Source: Poa pratensis (lineage: Eukaryota; Streptophyta; Magnoliopsida; Poales; Poaceae). From it: DNA of 64,000 bases. The number at the start of each line of letters is the position of its first letter. The stretch's first letter is position 1. The position numbers were made by a program, and so were the translations under genes. Below are positions 34,949-46,887 of the stretch, one piece after another. The notes under the pieces are model-generated. The model searched no databases and was not told the DNA's origin. It saw only the letters and a program-made list of their open reading frames with translations. The stretch covers positions 23,278,435-23,342,434 of the forward strand of contig CAMZMU010000089.1 in the NCBI GenBank assembly GCA_947311845.1, written 5' to 3'.

Positions 34949-35949
34949 TTGATTCCCCCACCATAGCTCTCAGGCGAAGTGTCTCGGCACCTTTTGTTCC
35001 AGCAATTGCGTGAATAGATAGGCTTAACTGCTCTGCGTGAGCGATGTCTTGTAACTCTAGCAGGTTCAACACTTCATCAGAAAGTTGCTCTGCCTGCTGT
35101 TCCAGCTGAATGGCATGAGCTTCAGCTGCAGGTTTCTTGGCGCACTGATGAGTTGGATCGTACTTATCTCCACAACGGAAACAAAGATTATTAGCCCGTC
35201 GATAATCTCGCAGCTGTCTGTCTTTCCAAAGGTCACCTGTTACTAGTTTCATCGGTGACCTCACGGCTTCAGTTTTGTGCATCACGTGGTCTGCTTTGGT
35301 CTGAAATGCAGCTCGATGTTGCCCCGTGGTGCCTCTGGATTCTGCCCACACCTCTTGTTGAACCCGTGCTAAGAGATAGGCACGTTCAAGTGTTTCAGGC
35401 ACCTGCGACTCGACTGCAGCACGAAATTCAGGTTTGAGGCCACGAATGAAATGGGGAATGAACAGATGCTCATCATAATGATGATTAAGCATCGTAGCTT
35501 TGTATACTTGCTCCTGGAACTCCCTGATGTACTCCTCCACAGTGGCTCGCTGCTTGATGTTAATCAGAGCCTTCATCACTGTCCTGTGATCATCTCCACC
35601 GAATTGTTCCTCGATTTCAGTGATGAATTGTGGCCAAGTGGTGACAACGTGTTGCAGTTTATAGGCCTGCCACCACATCGCTGCATGTCCCTCCAGATGC
35701 AAAGTACCAGTAGTCATCCACAAAGCAGGACTGATGTTGAATATGCGGAAGTAATCCACGATTTGGTCCTTCCAAATGCGGGGCCAGTCATCATTGAAAC
35801 GAGGTACAGACATCTTAGGAAGAGGATTACGACCTAGAGGTTCGCCGTGAGGTGTGTTGGGTCTACCGCCGCCCATGATTCCATCGCCAATCCCCGTCGC
35901 CGGTCTACCGCCACCTGCGCCACCCCCGCCGCCAATCGGTCCACTGCCT

Positions 35950-36080
35950 TGTTAGAGTAGAATTGTGCATATTGTATTTTGCCCATATGTTAGGGGCTTT
36001 CCTGCATATTCACCTGTACATGTAATATATATATGTGGCCTTTGGCCCCCTGGTAATACAAGCAGTCTATTACCCTAACA
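35950..36080 (+). repeat. 5' LTR of the copia element
   Basis: 131 bp, TGTTAGAG...CCCTAACA. Contains a TATATATAT stretch that can act as the core promoter. Confidence 0.96.
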
Positions 36081-36094
36081 TGGTATCAGAGCCC
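36081..36094 (+). other. Primer binding site of the copia element
   Basis: TGGTATCAGAGCCC, complementary to the 3' end of initiator methionine tRNA, directly after the 5' LTR. Confidence 0.92.
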
Positions 36095-36564
36095 TGGTTT
36101 TAGGGTCTCTTTTTCTCTCTCTCCACGTCCGTGCCGCCGCCGCCGTCGCGCCCCGGCTCCTTGCCGCCGCGCCCCGGCCGCTGCCGCCGTCCCGTTCCTT
36201 CGGCTGCTCCTTCGGCCGCTCCTCCCCGTCCCGCCCGTCGTCGCCCTACGCGCGCCGCTGCCGTCTGCGTCTCCGTCGCGCCTTGCCTGGACGCGTACGC
36301 GCAGCATCCGGCCGTCCGTGCTGTCCGTGCAGGCCGCCGCCGCCGGTCACCGCCTCCGGCCGCCGCTGCCGGCCCGCCGCCTCCGGCCGCCACCGCCGGT
36401 CACCGCCTCCGGCCGCCGCCGCCGGTCGCCCCGTTGCCGCTGCTCCGATCCCCCCGTGCGGATCCTGCTTCGATCCCGTGCGGGTCAACGCTTCGATCCC
36501 GTTGCTGGTTATTTGGGCCAGATTTGGCCCGTGAAGAGTAAGAGTAAAAAAAAAAAAAAAAGAG

Positions 36565-38070
36565 ATGTCTACCTCGTCGGGCTATGTTGCGATTCCTCGC
36601 TGCCCGATTATCTTTGATGGAGCGAATTATCCTGATTTAGCTAACTTCATGCGCGTTCACATGCGCGGTCTTCGTCTGTGGGGTGTGCTTTCTGGCGAGG
36701 TCCCCTGTCCGCCCCACCCCGTTGCTCCTTCGGTGCCTGTTGCACCGACTCCTACTGCCCTTGCCTCTGATGCTTCTCAGGAGGACAAGGATTCCGCCAC
36801 TAGTGCTGATGCTCTTGCCATGACTGCTTATGACCGGCAGGTCCAGGACCATTCTGCTGCTGTTGCGACATACCGGCAGGATCTGACTGCCTACTCTCAG
36901 TGGATAGATGAGGATGCTCGTGCTGCTGCTGTTCTGACTTCCAGTGTCCTGCCTCAGTATGCTGCTGGGTTTATGGCTCTTCCCACTGCTGCTGCTCAGT
37001 GGGCCTTTCTTCGTCAGCGTTATCAGCCGTCTGGGGATGCTCTTTACCTGTCTGTGGTCCGCCAGGAGCATGCCCTTCAGCAGGGCGATTTGACTATTGA
37101 TGAGTTCTACACTCAGAGTGCTGCTATTTGGCGTCAGCTTGATTCTCTTCGTACGCCTGTGTGTGCCACCTGTCCCTGCTGCTTGATTGTTCGCGCCGAC
37201 CTGGAGTTTCAGCGCGTCTTTGAGTTCTTGTCGCGGCTCCGCAAGGAGTTTGAGCCACGTCGTGCACAGCTACATGCCCGTGGTCGTGTTCCGCTCTCTG
37301 AGGTCCTGTCTGAGCTTCGTGCTGAGGAGACTCGTCTTCGTGGTGCTGGTCTTCTGGAGGTTCCCTCTGTTCTTGCTGCTCGTGGTCCTCCTGTGCCGTC
37401 TGCTCGTGGTCCTGCTCCACCACAGCCTCCGTCGCGGTCTTCAGTACCGCCGATACTGCCTACTCCTCAGGTCCAGGGTCAGAGTCAGCCCCCGCAGTCT
37501 CGTGGTTCTCGTGGTCCTTGCACCTACTGTGGCAAGCCTGGCCATGATATTTCTGGCTGCTGGCAGAGGGATCCCAGTTTACGTCAGCAGTATCTTGCTC
37601 GTCGGAGGACTGGTTCTTCAGGATCTTCAGGCTCTTCAGGTTCTTCTGCTGCTGCACTGTCTGATCAGGACATTATCCGTGGTCTGCTTGCTGCTTCCGG
37701 CTCTTCCTTGCCGGGTTCTGCTGGTTCTGTGTCTGGATCTTCTGGCAACACGCGACCACCACCTTCTTCACAATCAGGTATGTCATCCCCGTGGTATCTG
37801 GATTCTGGAGCTTCTTTTCATATGACTTCTGCGTCTTCTATTCTTTCTGCTCTTCGCTCTCTTATTTCTCCTGTTCGTGTCATCACGGCTGATGGTACCT
37901 CTCTTCCTGTTTCTAGTCGAGGCACCCTCTCTACTTCATCTTTCAGCACTTGCGTGGTGTTCTTGCTGAGGAGGGTACCCTTGCTCAGTTTTCGTGTCCC
38001 GGTGCCCATGCTCAAAATGGTGTCGCCGAACGTAAGCATCGTCATATTCTTGAGACTGCCCGTGCTATGA
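36565..38070 (+). pseudogene. copia gag-protease frame, truncated by the internal deletion
   Basis: The start ATG follows a 16-A tract. Gag runs through FDGANYPDLANFMRVHM and a UBN2-like region (AAQWAFLRQRYQPSGD), then the CCHC knuckle CTYCGKPGHDISGCWQR at about residues 318-334. The protease begins WYLDSGASFHMT (active D-S-G). After GTLSTSSFS (about 37940) the sequence jumps to integrase DNA in another frame, giving an unrelated tail and a stop at 38070. Confidence 0.88.
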
Positions 38071-40220
38071 TGATTGCTTCCTCTCTTCCGCCACATTTCT
38101 GGGCTGAGGCTGTCGCTACATCGACTTACCTCATTAACATTCAGCCCTCTGCTGCCCTTCAAGGTGGCATTCCTCTCGAGCGTCTTTCTGGTACCTCTCC
38201 AGATTACTCGGCTCTTCGTTTGTTTGGCTGCGCTTGCTATGTTCTTCTTCCTCCCCGCGAACGCACCAAACTGTCCGCTCAGTCTGCTGAGTGTGTTTTC
38301 CTTGGGTACAGTGATGAGCATAAGGGCTACCGCTGTTGGGACCCTGTTGCTCGTCGGATGCGCATCTCTCGTGATGTCACGTTTGATGAGACGCGCTCCT
38401 TCTATCCTCATCATACCTCTGGCACTTATCCGGTGGATGATATTTCTTTTCTCCTTTTTCCGGATTCACCTCCTGCTGTCTCTTCCCCATCTCCTAGTTC
38501 TCCATCTTCTACACCTGGTGCGCCTCCTCCATCTTCGGAGCCATCCTCTCCTCCGTCTAGTACCCCTAGTACTCCTCCTTCTCCTATTCCTTCTTCCTCC
38601 TCTTCGGCTCCTCCTTCTTCCTCTTCTTCTGATGAGTCATCTTCTGCCGATGAGCCTTCCCATTCACGACCTGTTCGTCAGCGTCGTCCTCCAGACCGTT
38701 ATACTCCTAGTAAGTATGGTCTTTCTGTTGTCTCCGAGCCGACTTCTTATCGGGATGCTGAGCGTCATCCTGAGTGGCAGCGCACCTGGGATCTTGTTTC
38801 TCCCCCTTCAGGTGTTCGTCCTATCACGTGTAAGTGGGTCTATAAAATTAAGACCCGCTCTGATGGATCTCTCGAGCGCTATAAAGCGCGTCTTGTGGCT
38901 CGTGGCTTTCAGCAGGAGCACGGCCGAGACTATGACGAGACTTTTGCTCCTGTCGCTCATATGACCACTGTTCGTACTCTTCTTGCTGTTGCTTCTGTTC
39001 GACGCTGGTCTGTGTCCCAGCTTGATGTTCAGAATGCTTTTCTTAATGGCGAGTTGAGTGAGGAGGTTTACATGCAGCCTCCTCCTGGGTATTCTGTTCC
39101 CGATGGGATGGTTTGTCGTCTTCGACGATCCTTATATGGTCTCAAACAGGCCCCTCGTGCCTGGTTTGAGCGTTTCTCCTCTGTGGTTATTGCCGCTGGC
39201 TTCTCTCCCAGTGCTCATGATCCAGCACTGTTTGTCTACACCTCTTCTCGGTGTCGGACCTTGTTGCTTCTCTATGTTGATGACATGATCATCACTGGTG
39301 ATAACCCTGAGCACATTGCCTTTGTTAAGGCACGTCTACGTGAGCAGTTTCTCATGTCTGATCTTGGTCCTCTTCGATACTTTCTTGGGATTGAGGTTTC
39401 TTCTACAGCCGATGGCTTCTTTATCTCCCAGGAAAAGTATATTCAGGATCTTCTTTCTCGGGCTGATCTTAGTGATGAGCGTACCGTTGAGACTCCTATG
39501 GAGCTTAATGTTAAGCTTCGATCCACTGATGGTGAGCCTCTTTCTGATCCCACACGTTATCGCCATCTTGTTGGGAGTCTTGTTTATCTCGCTGTCACTC
39601 GCCCTGATATCTCTTATCCCGTCCATATTCTGAGTCAGTTTGTCTCAGCTCCTACCACCGTTCACTATAGTCATCTCCTCCGTGTTCTTCGTTATCTTCG
39701 TGGCACGATTACTCGTCGTCTTTTCTTCCCTAGTTCCAGCTCTCTCCAGATCCAATGTTACTCGGATGCCACGTGGGCGAGTGATCCTACGGATCGTCGT
39801 TCACTTTCTGCTTACTGTGTGTTTCTTGATGGTTCGCTTGTTGCTTGGAAGACGAAGAAACAGGTCGCGGTTTCCCGTTCGAGTGTTGAGGCTGAGCTGC
39901 GGGCTATGGCTTCGTTGGTTGCTGAGGTGACCTGGTTACGGTGGTTGCTTGCAGATTTTGGGGTCTCTGTTACGACACCCACTCCACTTTTGTGTGACAG
40001 TACAGGTGCTATCAGTATTGCACGTGATCCGGTCAAGCATGAGCTGACCAAGCATATTGGTGTTGATGCTTTCTATACACGTGCTCAGGTGCAGGATCAG
40101 GTTGTTGCGCTTCACTATGTGCCTTCAGATTTGCAGCTGGCAGATTTCTTTACAAAGGCACAAACTCGAGCGCAACATGACTTCTTACTCTCCAAACTCA
40201 GTGTTGTGGATCCACCCTGA
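37950..40220 (+). pseudogene. copia integrase (C-terminal half), reverse transcriptase and RNase H
   Basis: A 756-codon frame. It opens within integrase after the deletion point ([18 protein letters not shown], then [16 protein letters not shown]), so it keeps only the last catalytic-region residues and the C-terminal part. After a serine/proline-rich linker comes reverse transcriptase: [34 protein letters not shown] and catalytic LLLYVDDMI. RNase H follows ([33 protein letters not shown]), ending at TGA 40218-40220 just before the PPT. RT and RNase H have no break. Confidence 0.92.
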
Positions 40221-40233
40221 GTTTGAGGGGGGG

Positions 40234-40364
40234 TGTTAGAGTAGAATTGTGCATATTGTATTTTGCCCATATGTTAGGGGCTTTCCTGCATATTCACCTG
40301 TACATGTAATATATATATGTGGCCTTTGGCCCCCTGGTAATACAAGCAGTCTATTACCCTAACA
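40234..40364 (+). repeat. 3' LTR of the copia element
   Basis: 131 bp, no difference seen from the 5' LTR. Preceded by the polypurine tract at 40219-40233. Confidence 0.96.
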
Positions 40365-40962
40365 TGCCTGTCCCCGCCGTCCCGTGCGCCGCTCCGCCGC
40401 TGCAGGAGCCGCCCGCCGCCGCCCCGTGCCAGTTTGGAGTGATCGATCGTAGCGTCGATGTGCCGCTGCCCTGAATCACCTCTGCCTCCGGGTCCGGATC
40501 GTCCTCTTCGTGGGCTGGCGCCTTGCGAGCGCCCGGAGCGAGCGTGTCCATCCTCTCCGTGAACTTGGCGAGCGCGCGCGCCGTGGCGTCGCGCACTCTC
40601 CTGGACCGCCTCCGCCTGCGCGTCGAACTGCGCGCGCATCTGTTGCTGCTGCATGTCGATCCGTGCCACCGCGCCGTGAAGTAGATCGAGGGCGGAGTGG
40701 ATCTTCGCGATTTCCGTCTCGCCGAGCGCCGCCGTCTCCGCCATCGCAGCCAGAACAAGCTGGGTCTGCGCGGATGGCTTGACGGGTGCCGTCGCGACGG
40801 ATCTGCAGACCAGGAAACCGAGAGCAGGATTTACAGAGATTCGACCGGATCCGCAGAGCAAATCGCGATCAATTCCCTGACCAGCTTCGGGATTTTACAG
40901 CTGAAGTCTGCAGATCGATGCGCTTCGGAGTCGCTCCAGAGATCGCTGAATCTGATACCAAG

Positions 40963-41255
40963 TGTAGCACCCCCTTGCCGGTATGATTGCCGGCGTGAGA
41001 TCTAAACCATGGATGACATGAACTTGGGAAAGAAGAAAACACAAGAGGAAGGAGTAGGAGGAGGGTTTAGGTTCTATTCCGTCTATGACTGAATTACGGA
41101 ATTACGGAACACAGCACGCACACACGCAACACAGCACGCCTCACGCACTCGCTGGCACGCAGGCCCTACCTGTCACTCACACACATTTAGCGCCATCGCA
41201 AATACCACCTGCCTGGATGGCGCCCGCGTACAGCTAAGGTGTGATAGACGTGACA
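40963..41255 (-). repeat. 5' LTR of the gypsy element
   Basis: 293 bp, ends TG...CA on the minus strand. Next to its inner edge lies CTTGGTATCAGA, the primer binding site for initiator Met tRNA. Confidence 0.92.
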
Positions 41256-42106
41256 GTAGGCCCAGCGAACCAAACGCTGCAAAGAGCCAAAGACGCACAA
41301 AAATCGAGGCACAAAATCTCTTCTGAGGCTGTGAGCAAATTTGGTACTGTATCTCTTTGCTGGACAAACTTGCACCGGAAAATGGATGGACATTGAGAAA
41401 CCAAGAAATAAATTGGACAGGAACAGGCTTGACGCATAAGGTTTGAAGGGTGGAAAAGGACGGGAGAGAAAGCAAAAGAAAGGTGAGAGAGCATCGATCA
41501 GCTGGTCCAAAGAAGGTCACTCAAGTTGGTCGGTGATCGCCATTTTCCTCTTCCAAAGCTTCCACCGAAGACCCAGACCTGGAACAACTAAGTTTGACAG
41601 AATTAAGCAGCAGGTGGTGGTGATAGGAATGTTCTCCGTGTCGAACAGTGTAGCTTAATTCGGAAGTGCTCCGTGTAATCTCTAGAAGACCACATGTCAC
41701 TCCCTGGTTAGCCGGGTAAGTCAAACTCATGTTGTAATTCTACTGAGTACTAGGGAAAAAGAGAGTCAAACTCGTGTTGTCCTCTTAAGTGATTATCTTG
41801 ATTTAGCAGCTCTGAGGGTCAGCACGGCAATTGTGGATACAGACTAGGCTAAAGTTAAGTCTTCATCTCTTTGAGTTATTACCTAAAGAAACCTATATGA
41901 AAAATGACATGTAAGGCTTGTAAAATTGGTTAACTCACAAAAAATGACTTTGCTTTAGCATTTATCTACCTGAAATTGGCGGCCCTGGATTTGGCACGAC
42001 GTCGAGGACTACGTAGCACGGGCTACAAGACGATTGAGTCGTGCGGCTGTGACTTTGGTACCGAGTGGTGTAAGTCGGGGCGACGGCCCCAGAACCGGGT
42101 GGTGTA
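41256..42106. other. Spacer between the gypsy and MULE elements
   Basis: Mixed composition with short overlapping frames and no known domain. No supported gene. The last bases (42107-42115) are the left copy of the MULE target duplication. Confidence 0.4.
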
Positions 42107-42115
42107 AGTTTGTGG

Positions 42116-42417
42116 GAGTTGTTAGCATAAATGTACCACTTTTCTAGCTCAATTTCTATTTTGATATAAATTTAAGTTTTCGTAGCAAAAATCTACCACA
42201 TTTGACTCGACCGGCTCTCGGAAAACCCAAATCGTGCTCTGATGATGAATTGACACCGAAACTGAGAGTGGGCCCCACTTGTCAGTCAAGTAAAAAGTAA
42301 AAAACTGAAGAAAAAAAATTTGCTGGGTGAGGTCGACTGTAGGCCCCACTTGTCAGCCCAAGAAAAAAATAGCCAAGAAGAAATAAGAAAATAATCAAAA
42401 TATCTATAAAAAAATTG
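42116..42417 (+). repeat. Left terminal inverted repeat of the MULE
   Basis: About 300 bp, AT-rich with two GGCCCCACTTGTCAG blocks. Partner of 46927-47192. Confidence 0.85.
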
Positions 42418-42867
42418 CCTGTGGCTAGGAACTGCCGACGACCACCGAATCCGAGACGGAGGACGGGGAACGCGGCGGCGAGCTTGCCCATGCCGTGACA
42501 GGGGCCGGCGTTGCGGGGGAGCTTCGTACGGCCGGGGGGGGGGGGGGGGCATCACGCGGGTGCTTCATATCGGGGGGGGGGGCTCGTCCAGCGTAGCATG
42601 GGGATTCATGCGTTGCCCGTTGTGCTCGGCGGGTCCAGCAGGTTGTCCCGGGGGGGCTTCGTCCTCCCCTCGTCGATTTGTGAGGGGCCTCGCAACGCGG
42701 ATCCGTGGCGGCGACAATGGCGGCAAGGTGGGGCTCTCCCTCGTCCTGGCCGACACCATGGACGACCTCGCCTGTGGACCACCTCGTGGAGGGCGAGGGA
42801 GGCGCTCCTCGTCGACCACAAGTAGAGGAGGGCCCGCAGCAGCGGCGACGGCCATGACGAGGGCGAC

Positions 42868-45800
42868 TGTCACATCCCAATATTTTGTAACCCGTAAAAC
42901 TCTAGACATAAGAAGTTGAAAATTTGGAACCAACAAAAACTTTTGTTTTATGCCTTGTGTTGATTGTTCCTTGTTGATATTGTTGCTTGTTTGAATTAAT
43001 TAAAACTTTGAACACAAAAGTAAATTGGAAACAATGGCACTACTTTGTCATGTGACCTAAAATCCGACAAATTGTCAAACCAATATTTTCTCTTTTACAA
43101 AATTCAGGAGAGAAATAATAAAAGCTCTCTCATCCTACTCTTATAACTTCTCTCTCCCAAAATTTTATTTTCAAAAACATATATTTAAAATTCTTATTCT
43201 TTCTTTACTTCCTTGAATTATCAAAACTTCCTAACCTACACTTACACAAAAGTTCAAGAAATAAACCACAAGCTTGATAAACAAATATGAATCAGACTAT
43301 AATCATAATTCATAAAAATTTGAATTTTAAAATCCATTTGGGCATTCTGTCGAACACTTGGTGGGCAGAAGATGAACTCACTCAATTTCAAACCCAAATC
43401 GATCGAACTCGGTCGAAATTCGATCAAACTTCACCCCTCTCACTTCCCCTCACCCGCCAGTGCACGCGGCACTAGAGTGCCGTGGCCGTTTTGGCCGTAT
43501 GCGGTTGGCCGCACCTCCCTCTCTCCCCTCCGGTCGGCTCAACCTGCAAAAGAAGGGAGACCAGCACGGCACTAGCCAGCACCGCGCCGTCCCTCTGCCC
43601 CGTCCCTTCGCTCCCGTTGGGCACGGCCACGCGCGCAGATACTCCCCCTCTGCCTCAAATCCTTCTCGCCCAACCCTGCTCGCCATGCCCGTGGACGCCG
43701 ACGGCGTTCTTCGCCAACACTGCACCCCTGACAGCGCCACGCAGCCCAGCCACTCACCGTGTCCCCCTCGACCCCACAGACGTGCTCGTGTCACCCCGCT
43801 GGCCCACGAGGGCATCACCCCACTGACGAACACCTTGCGTGCACAACGGACGCCGTCCACCCCGAGCTAGCCGTGATCGACTCCGCGTGCCATTCTCACC
43901 ACCGATGCCCTAACGCCGTCCCTTGACCGTTGCTGCACCGCCCAGCCCGCCAATGGCGTACCCCCCGTGACCTCTAGCCCCTCCTACACCTCGACCACCA
44001 TACGCCGGCCTCTGGCTATAAAAATACCGACCGAGGCTGCTCTCGCCTCACACCACCACCACTGCCTCCCTCCCTCACTCCACTCTCTTCCGTGCACCGC
44101 CAAGAGGGCGGAGACGCAGCCGCAGCCCACGCTGCCGTGGTGTCGAGCACGGCCACGCTCGGCCGAAGCCGAGTTTGTCGTCGACCACGCGGCCGTGCCG
44201 CTACCCTCTCTTCTCTCTTTTCTCCCTTTCTCTCACTCTGCCATGCTCGCCGCAGCCACACTCACCCGCCCGCCTATCCGTTTTCTGCACAGGAGCACCG
44301 CCAGGAGTTCACCGTCGACGTCTCGAGTCCGTGGAGGCCGTGGAGCTCGCCGCCGATGTTCGGGACTTCCTCGACACGCACCACTCCCCCAGCAAGCTTC
44401 CCCAGGCCGCCGCACCTGTCTCCACTCTCTCCGCCATCCCCAGGACCCTAGGTGAGCAACCCCGAGCACCCTCGCCGTCGCACGCACGGCGGCGCCGCTC
44501 ATTTGTGGTCGTCGCCGTTGCTTCTGCCGTGGGCCGTTGGATCTTGAATCCACGGCCGCGTACCGCTTCGCGTAGAGAGGAGCCGCTGACGGGCTAGCCC
44601 CACCCGTCAGTGATTTGAACAATTCCCCGCGCGGGAACAATTAGTGGGCCGGGCCCAGTAGGCCACGTTTCACCGGCCCTTTTCTTTTATTAAAATCACA
44701 GAAATTAATCAAATATGGATCCATGTTTGAAATTCAATAACTCGAGATTTACAAGACCAAAAATGATGAATCAAAATTCTCTGGAAAGCTTATGAAATTG
44801 CTTATCCAACCACACTGGTCTCACACTGTTTAGATCAATAACAAAGGAGTAGTAATTAATTTGTCACAGAAGGTTTAAAACGCAAACTTGTTTGTTTCTG
44901 ATACTCTGTAAGTCCAATTGTCATGAATCCAATTTTGTTAGCTTAGTACTGTATGAACATAGCTCCCCTAATTTTTGTAGAATTATTGAAGCAGCAGAAA
45001 TTGTTTGGCACTGAATTAAAATTTGCAAACCCTTATGTACTATAACATTTATAGATGATTAATGCTTAATACAAATGATATGAATCCAATTTTGTCAGAC
45101 ATAATCAGTACTTGTTGCCCCTAAAAGGATCTATTTTTGTGAGCAACATAACTTAATCAGTAGCTAAAACATGATTAGCAAGCTTCTGGACTAAACCAAT
45201 TATGTATGGATTTTGGTAACTCAAATTTTACCAAATCCAATTGTGTTGTCTTCTATATGATAATAGCTATCTGTAGAATTTTAGTTTGTAATTTTGTGAT
45301 GCTTTGTCGAATTGTGGTGTGATTGTGTGTTTTTGCTTGTTATTGACGATTAGACGAGAACGTTGCCGGAGTGTACGAGGGAGGGGCATTTGTTGAACAA
45401 GAAGAACAAGACCAGGGCAACGTTGCTGAGCAAGGCAAGCTACTCTCTGATCATGCACCTACATACATCTATTATTTTTTTACCTATATGTTTTACTCAT
45501 ACTAGCATAAGTGATTTATATGGTGTTGCCACTAAAATTATGGTTTTGAAAACCTTTTTAAAATATATGAAAAACTATTTTGACACCCTATGTAGAAGTA
45601 CAAGTTTAGCTTTTATCAAACTATAGGATGGGAAAAAGATTTGTTTACACAAAACTCATTTGAAAATCCTTGGGTGGATTACGGTATGCCCAATTTGTTG
45701 ATGTTGAAGAAAAGAAATGGAGAATGGTGGTGTTTACTAAAAATGCACATTGTGTCCTAGTACTTACGTCGACCAACCATACCCTGTGCGACCACATTTA

Positions 45801-46887
45801 CCCCCATATGGGATGGGGCTTAGTCATGTAGTTTGCTCCTTTTAGTATGGGATACCTCAACAGCGGAGATGCTCCGTTTCATGAGGAGCCTGGTTTGGTG
45901 ACCCCCCCCCCTTACCCGGGTCCTCCTACTAAGGGGAGGATAGAAGGTTGTCCCCTATACACCGCCGGGAAAAACTGTGAGTCCTCACACCCAGGGCTTC
46001 GACGGAAGACCGGACGGGTTGTCGATGGAATGTTCATAAGGGCAGGGTCCTATACTAGGATGAGCAAATGAGAGGCTATAGTCGGTTACTCAACTTCATA
46101 TACACCTTGTATGGCGGGACGTGGCTGACACGATGAGTTACCGGATGGATGTGGGGAAAGCGTGCTACCTCTGCAGAGTGTAAAACTATTCGAATAGCCG
46201 AGTCCTCGGTCATGGACAGTTGGGAGACCCTACTTTGATCATGTGCAAGGTTTTGAGTTTAAAAAGGAGGTGTAAAATGTTTTGTGCAACTATACCAAAG
46301 GGCCGGTATGAGTTGTTGGAAATGGGTTGACCACGAAGGGCTAGGGTCAAAATGGAGGAGTTTTGTGGAAATAAACATGGTGATGATTTTTCTGGAGAAA
46401 AGTTATAAACTTCTTCTTACCTTTTTCAACAAAGATATAGAGATGTTTTTCTAAAAATAAAAGTCCTATAAAATAAAATTAAACTAGTGCATGTCTTAGT
46501 GGGGTAGTTTGCGAGTACAATCCAATGTACTCATATTGGTTTCGTCCCTGGCTATTGTCTTAGCCAGATTTCGAGGAGCACCATGAAGAGGAGTACCTTG
46601 GCGCCGACGACGCGAACTAGGGATCTTCATAAGTCAGTTGCCTGTCGGGTTTTAGAACGTGTTTTGGTCGACTACGCCGTAGCTTCCGCTGAATGTTGTT
46701 ATTTGGCCCATGAAGGCAACTATGTAAGACTTGGTCTTCGTGACCGTATTGTAAGACTTTAATTCGGTACTGTAATGGATGTAAACTTTGGTATTCAGTT
46801 CGGGTTATGTGCAACGACAGACTGATCATGGGATCGTTGTGTTAAGCATAACCGGGTATTTCGGACAGCTAGTCTGGGGTCCCCATA
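42868..46887 (+). mobile_element. Solo LTR (about 4.0 kb) of a gypsy or LARD-type retrotransposon inside the MULE
   Basis: It begins TGTCACATCCC, a common start of cereal gypsy LTRs, and ends CTGGGGTCCCCATA, close to the usual GGGGTCCCACA end. The 5-bp duplication GCGAC lies on both sides (42863-42867, 46888-46892). There is no PBS, PPT or protein domain inside, so the interior was probably lost by LTR-LTR recombination. The middle (about 43450-44600) is CpG-rich with a TATA box. LTRs of this size are known from large non-autonomous cereal elements; the family is not identified. The terminal TA instead of CA makes the right end slightly uncertain. Confidence 0.65.
44017..44026 (+). promoter_or_regulatory. 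TATA box of the solo LTR promoter
   Basis: TATAAAAATA inside a GC-rich stretch (GGC before, CCGACC after), followed by pyrimidine-rich sequence typical of a leader. It is the best core-promoter candidate in this LTR. Confidence 0.5.

Larger units (their letters stand above)
35950..40364 (+). mobile_element. Ty1/copia retrotransposon (4.4 kb), young but internally deleted
   Basis: Two 131-bp LTRs (35950-36080 and 40234-40364) look identical by eye. The perfect 5-bp duplication TGCCT flanks the element (35945-35949, 40365-40369). PBS TGGTATCAGAGCCC follows the 5' LTR directly, and the PPT GAGTTTGAGGGGGGG precedes the 3' LTR. Domain order gag, protease, (partial) integrase, RT, RNase H is that of Ty1/copia. 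A deletion removes the end of protease and the first half of integrase, so the element cannot integrate on its own. Confidence 0.96.
34920..40744 (-). pseudogene. gypsy gag, split by the nested copia element
   Basis: The N-terminal part starts at 40744 with MAETAALGETEIAKIH and a glutamine-rich coiled-coil-like stretch. It shifts frame once near 40590, then runs to the copia insertion (40365). The frame continues on the other side from 35949 as a glycine-rich linker, then the capsid-like region (PRFNDDWPRIWKDQIVDYF, AAMWWQAYKL) and a CCHC-type knuckle (CFRCGDKYDPTHQC), to the stop at 34920. The sequence on both sides of the copia duplication keeps one frame, showing that copia landed inside gag. 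Confidence 0.82.
31167..41255 (-). mobile_element. Ty3/gypsy chromovirus-like LTR retrotransposon, defective, with nested copia element and MITE
   Basis: Minus orientation. It has LTRs at both ends, a PBS after the 5' LTR (TTGGTATCAGA, initiator Met tRNA type) and a PPT-like CTCCGGGGGG before the 3' LTR. Domain order is gag, protease, reverse transcriptase, RNase H, integrase, chromodomain-like end, which defines Ty3/gypsy. Without the two nested elements it is about 5.5 kb with ~300-bp LTRs, a size that fits the Reina group (inference). No clean 5-bp target duplication is visible (CTTGG against GTAGG), and the LTRs differ clearly in the middle, so the insertion is old. The coding region is broken by at least three frameshifts. 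Confidence 0.93.

Noticed and set aside
37187..38964. Further plus-strand frames of 212 and 296 aa in the copia element
   Set aside because: Leucine/serine-rich out-of-frame translations of the gag and integrase-RT frames.
31162..41260. 5-bp target duplication for the outer gypsy element
   Set aside because: CTTGG (left) and GTAGG (right) match at only three of five positions, and the left LTR edge itself has an extra G, so no duplication is claimed.
43450..44600. Proline/arginine-rich frames on both strands
   Set aside because: They arise from CpG-rich LTR sequence; no start context, splice sites or domain.
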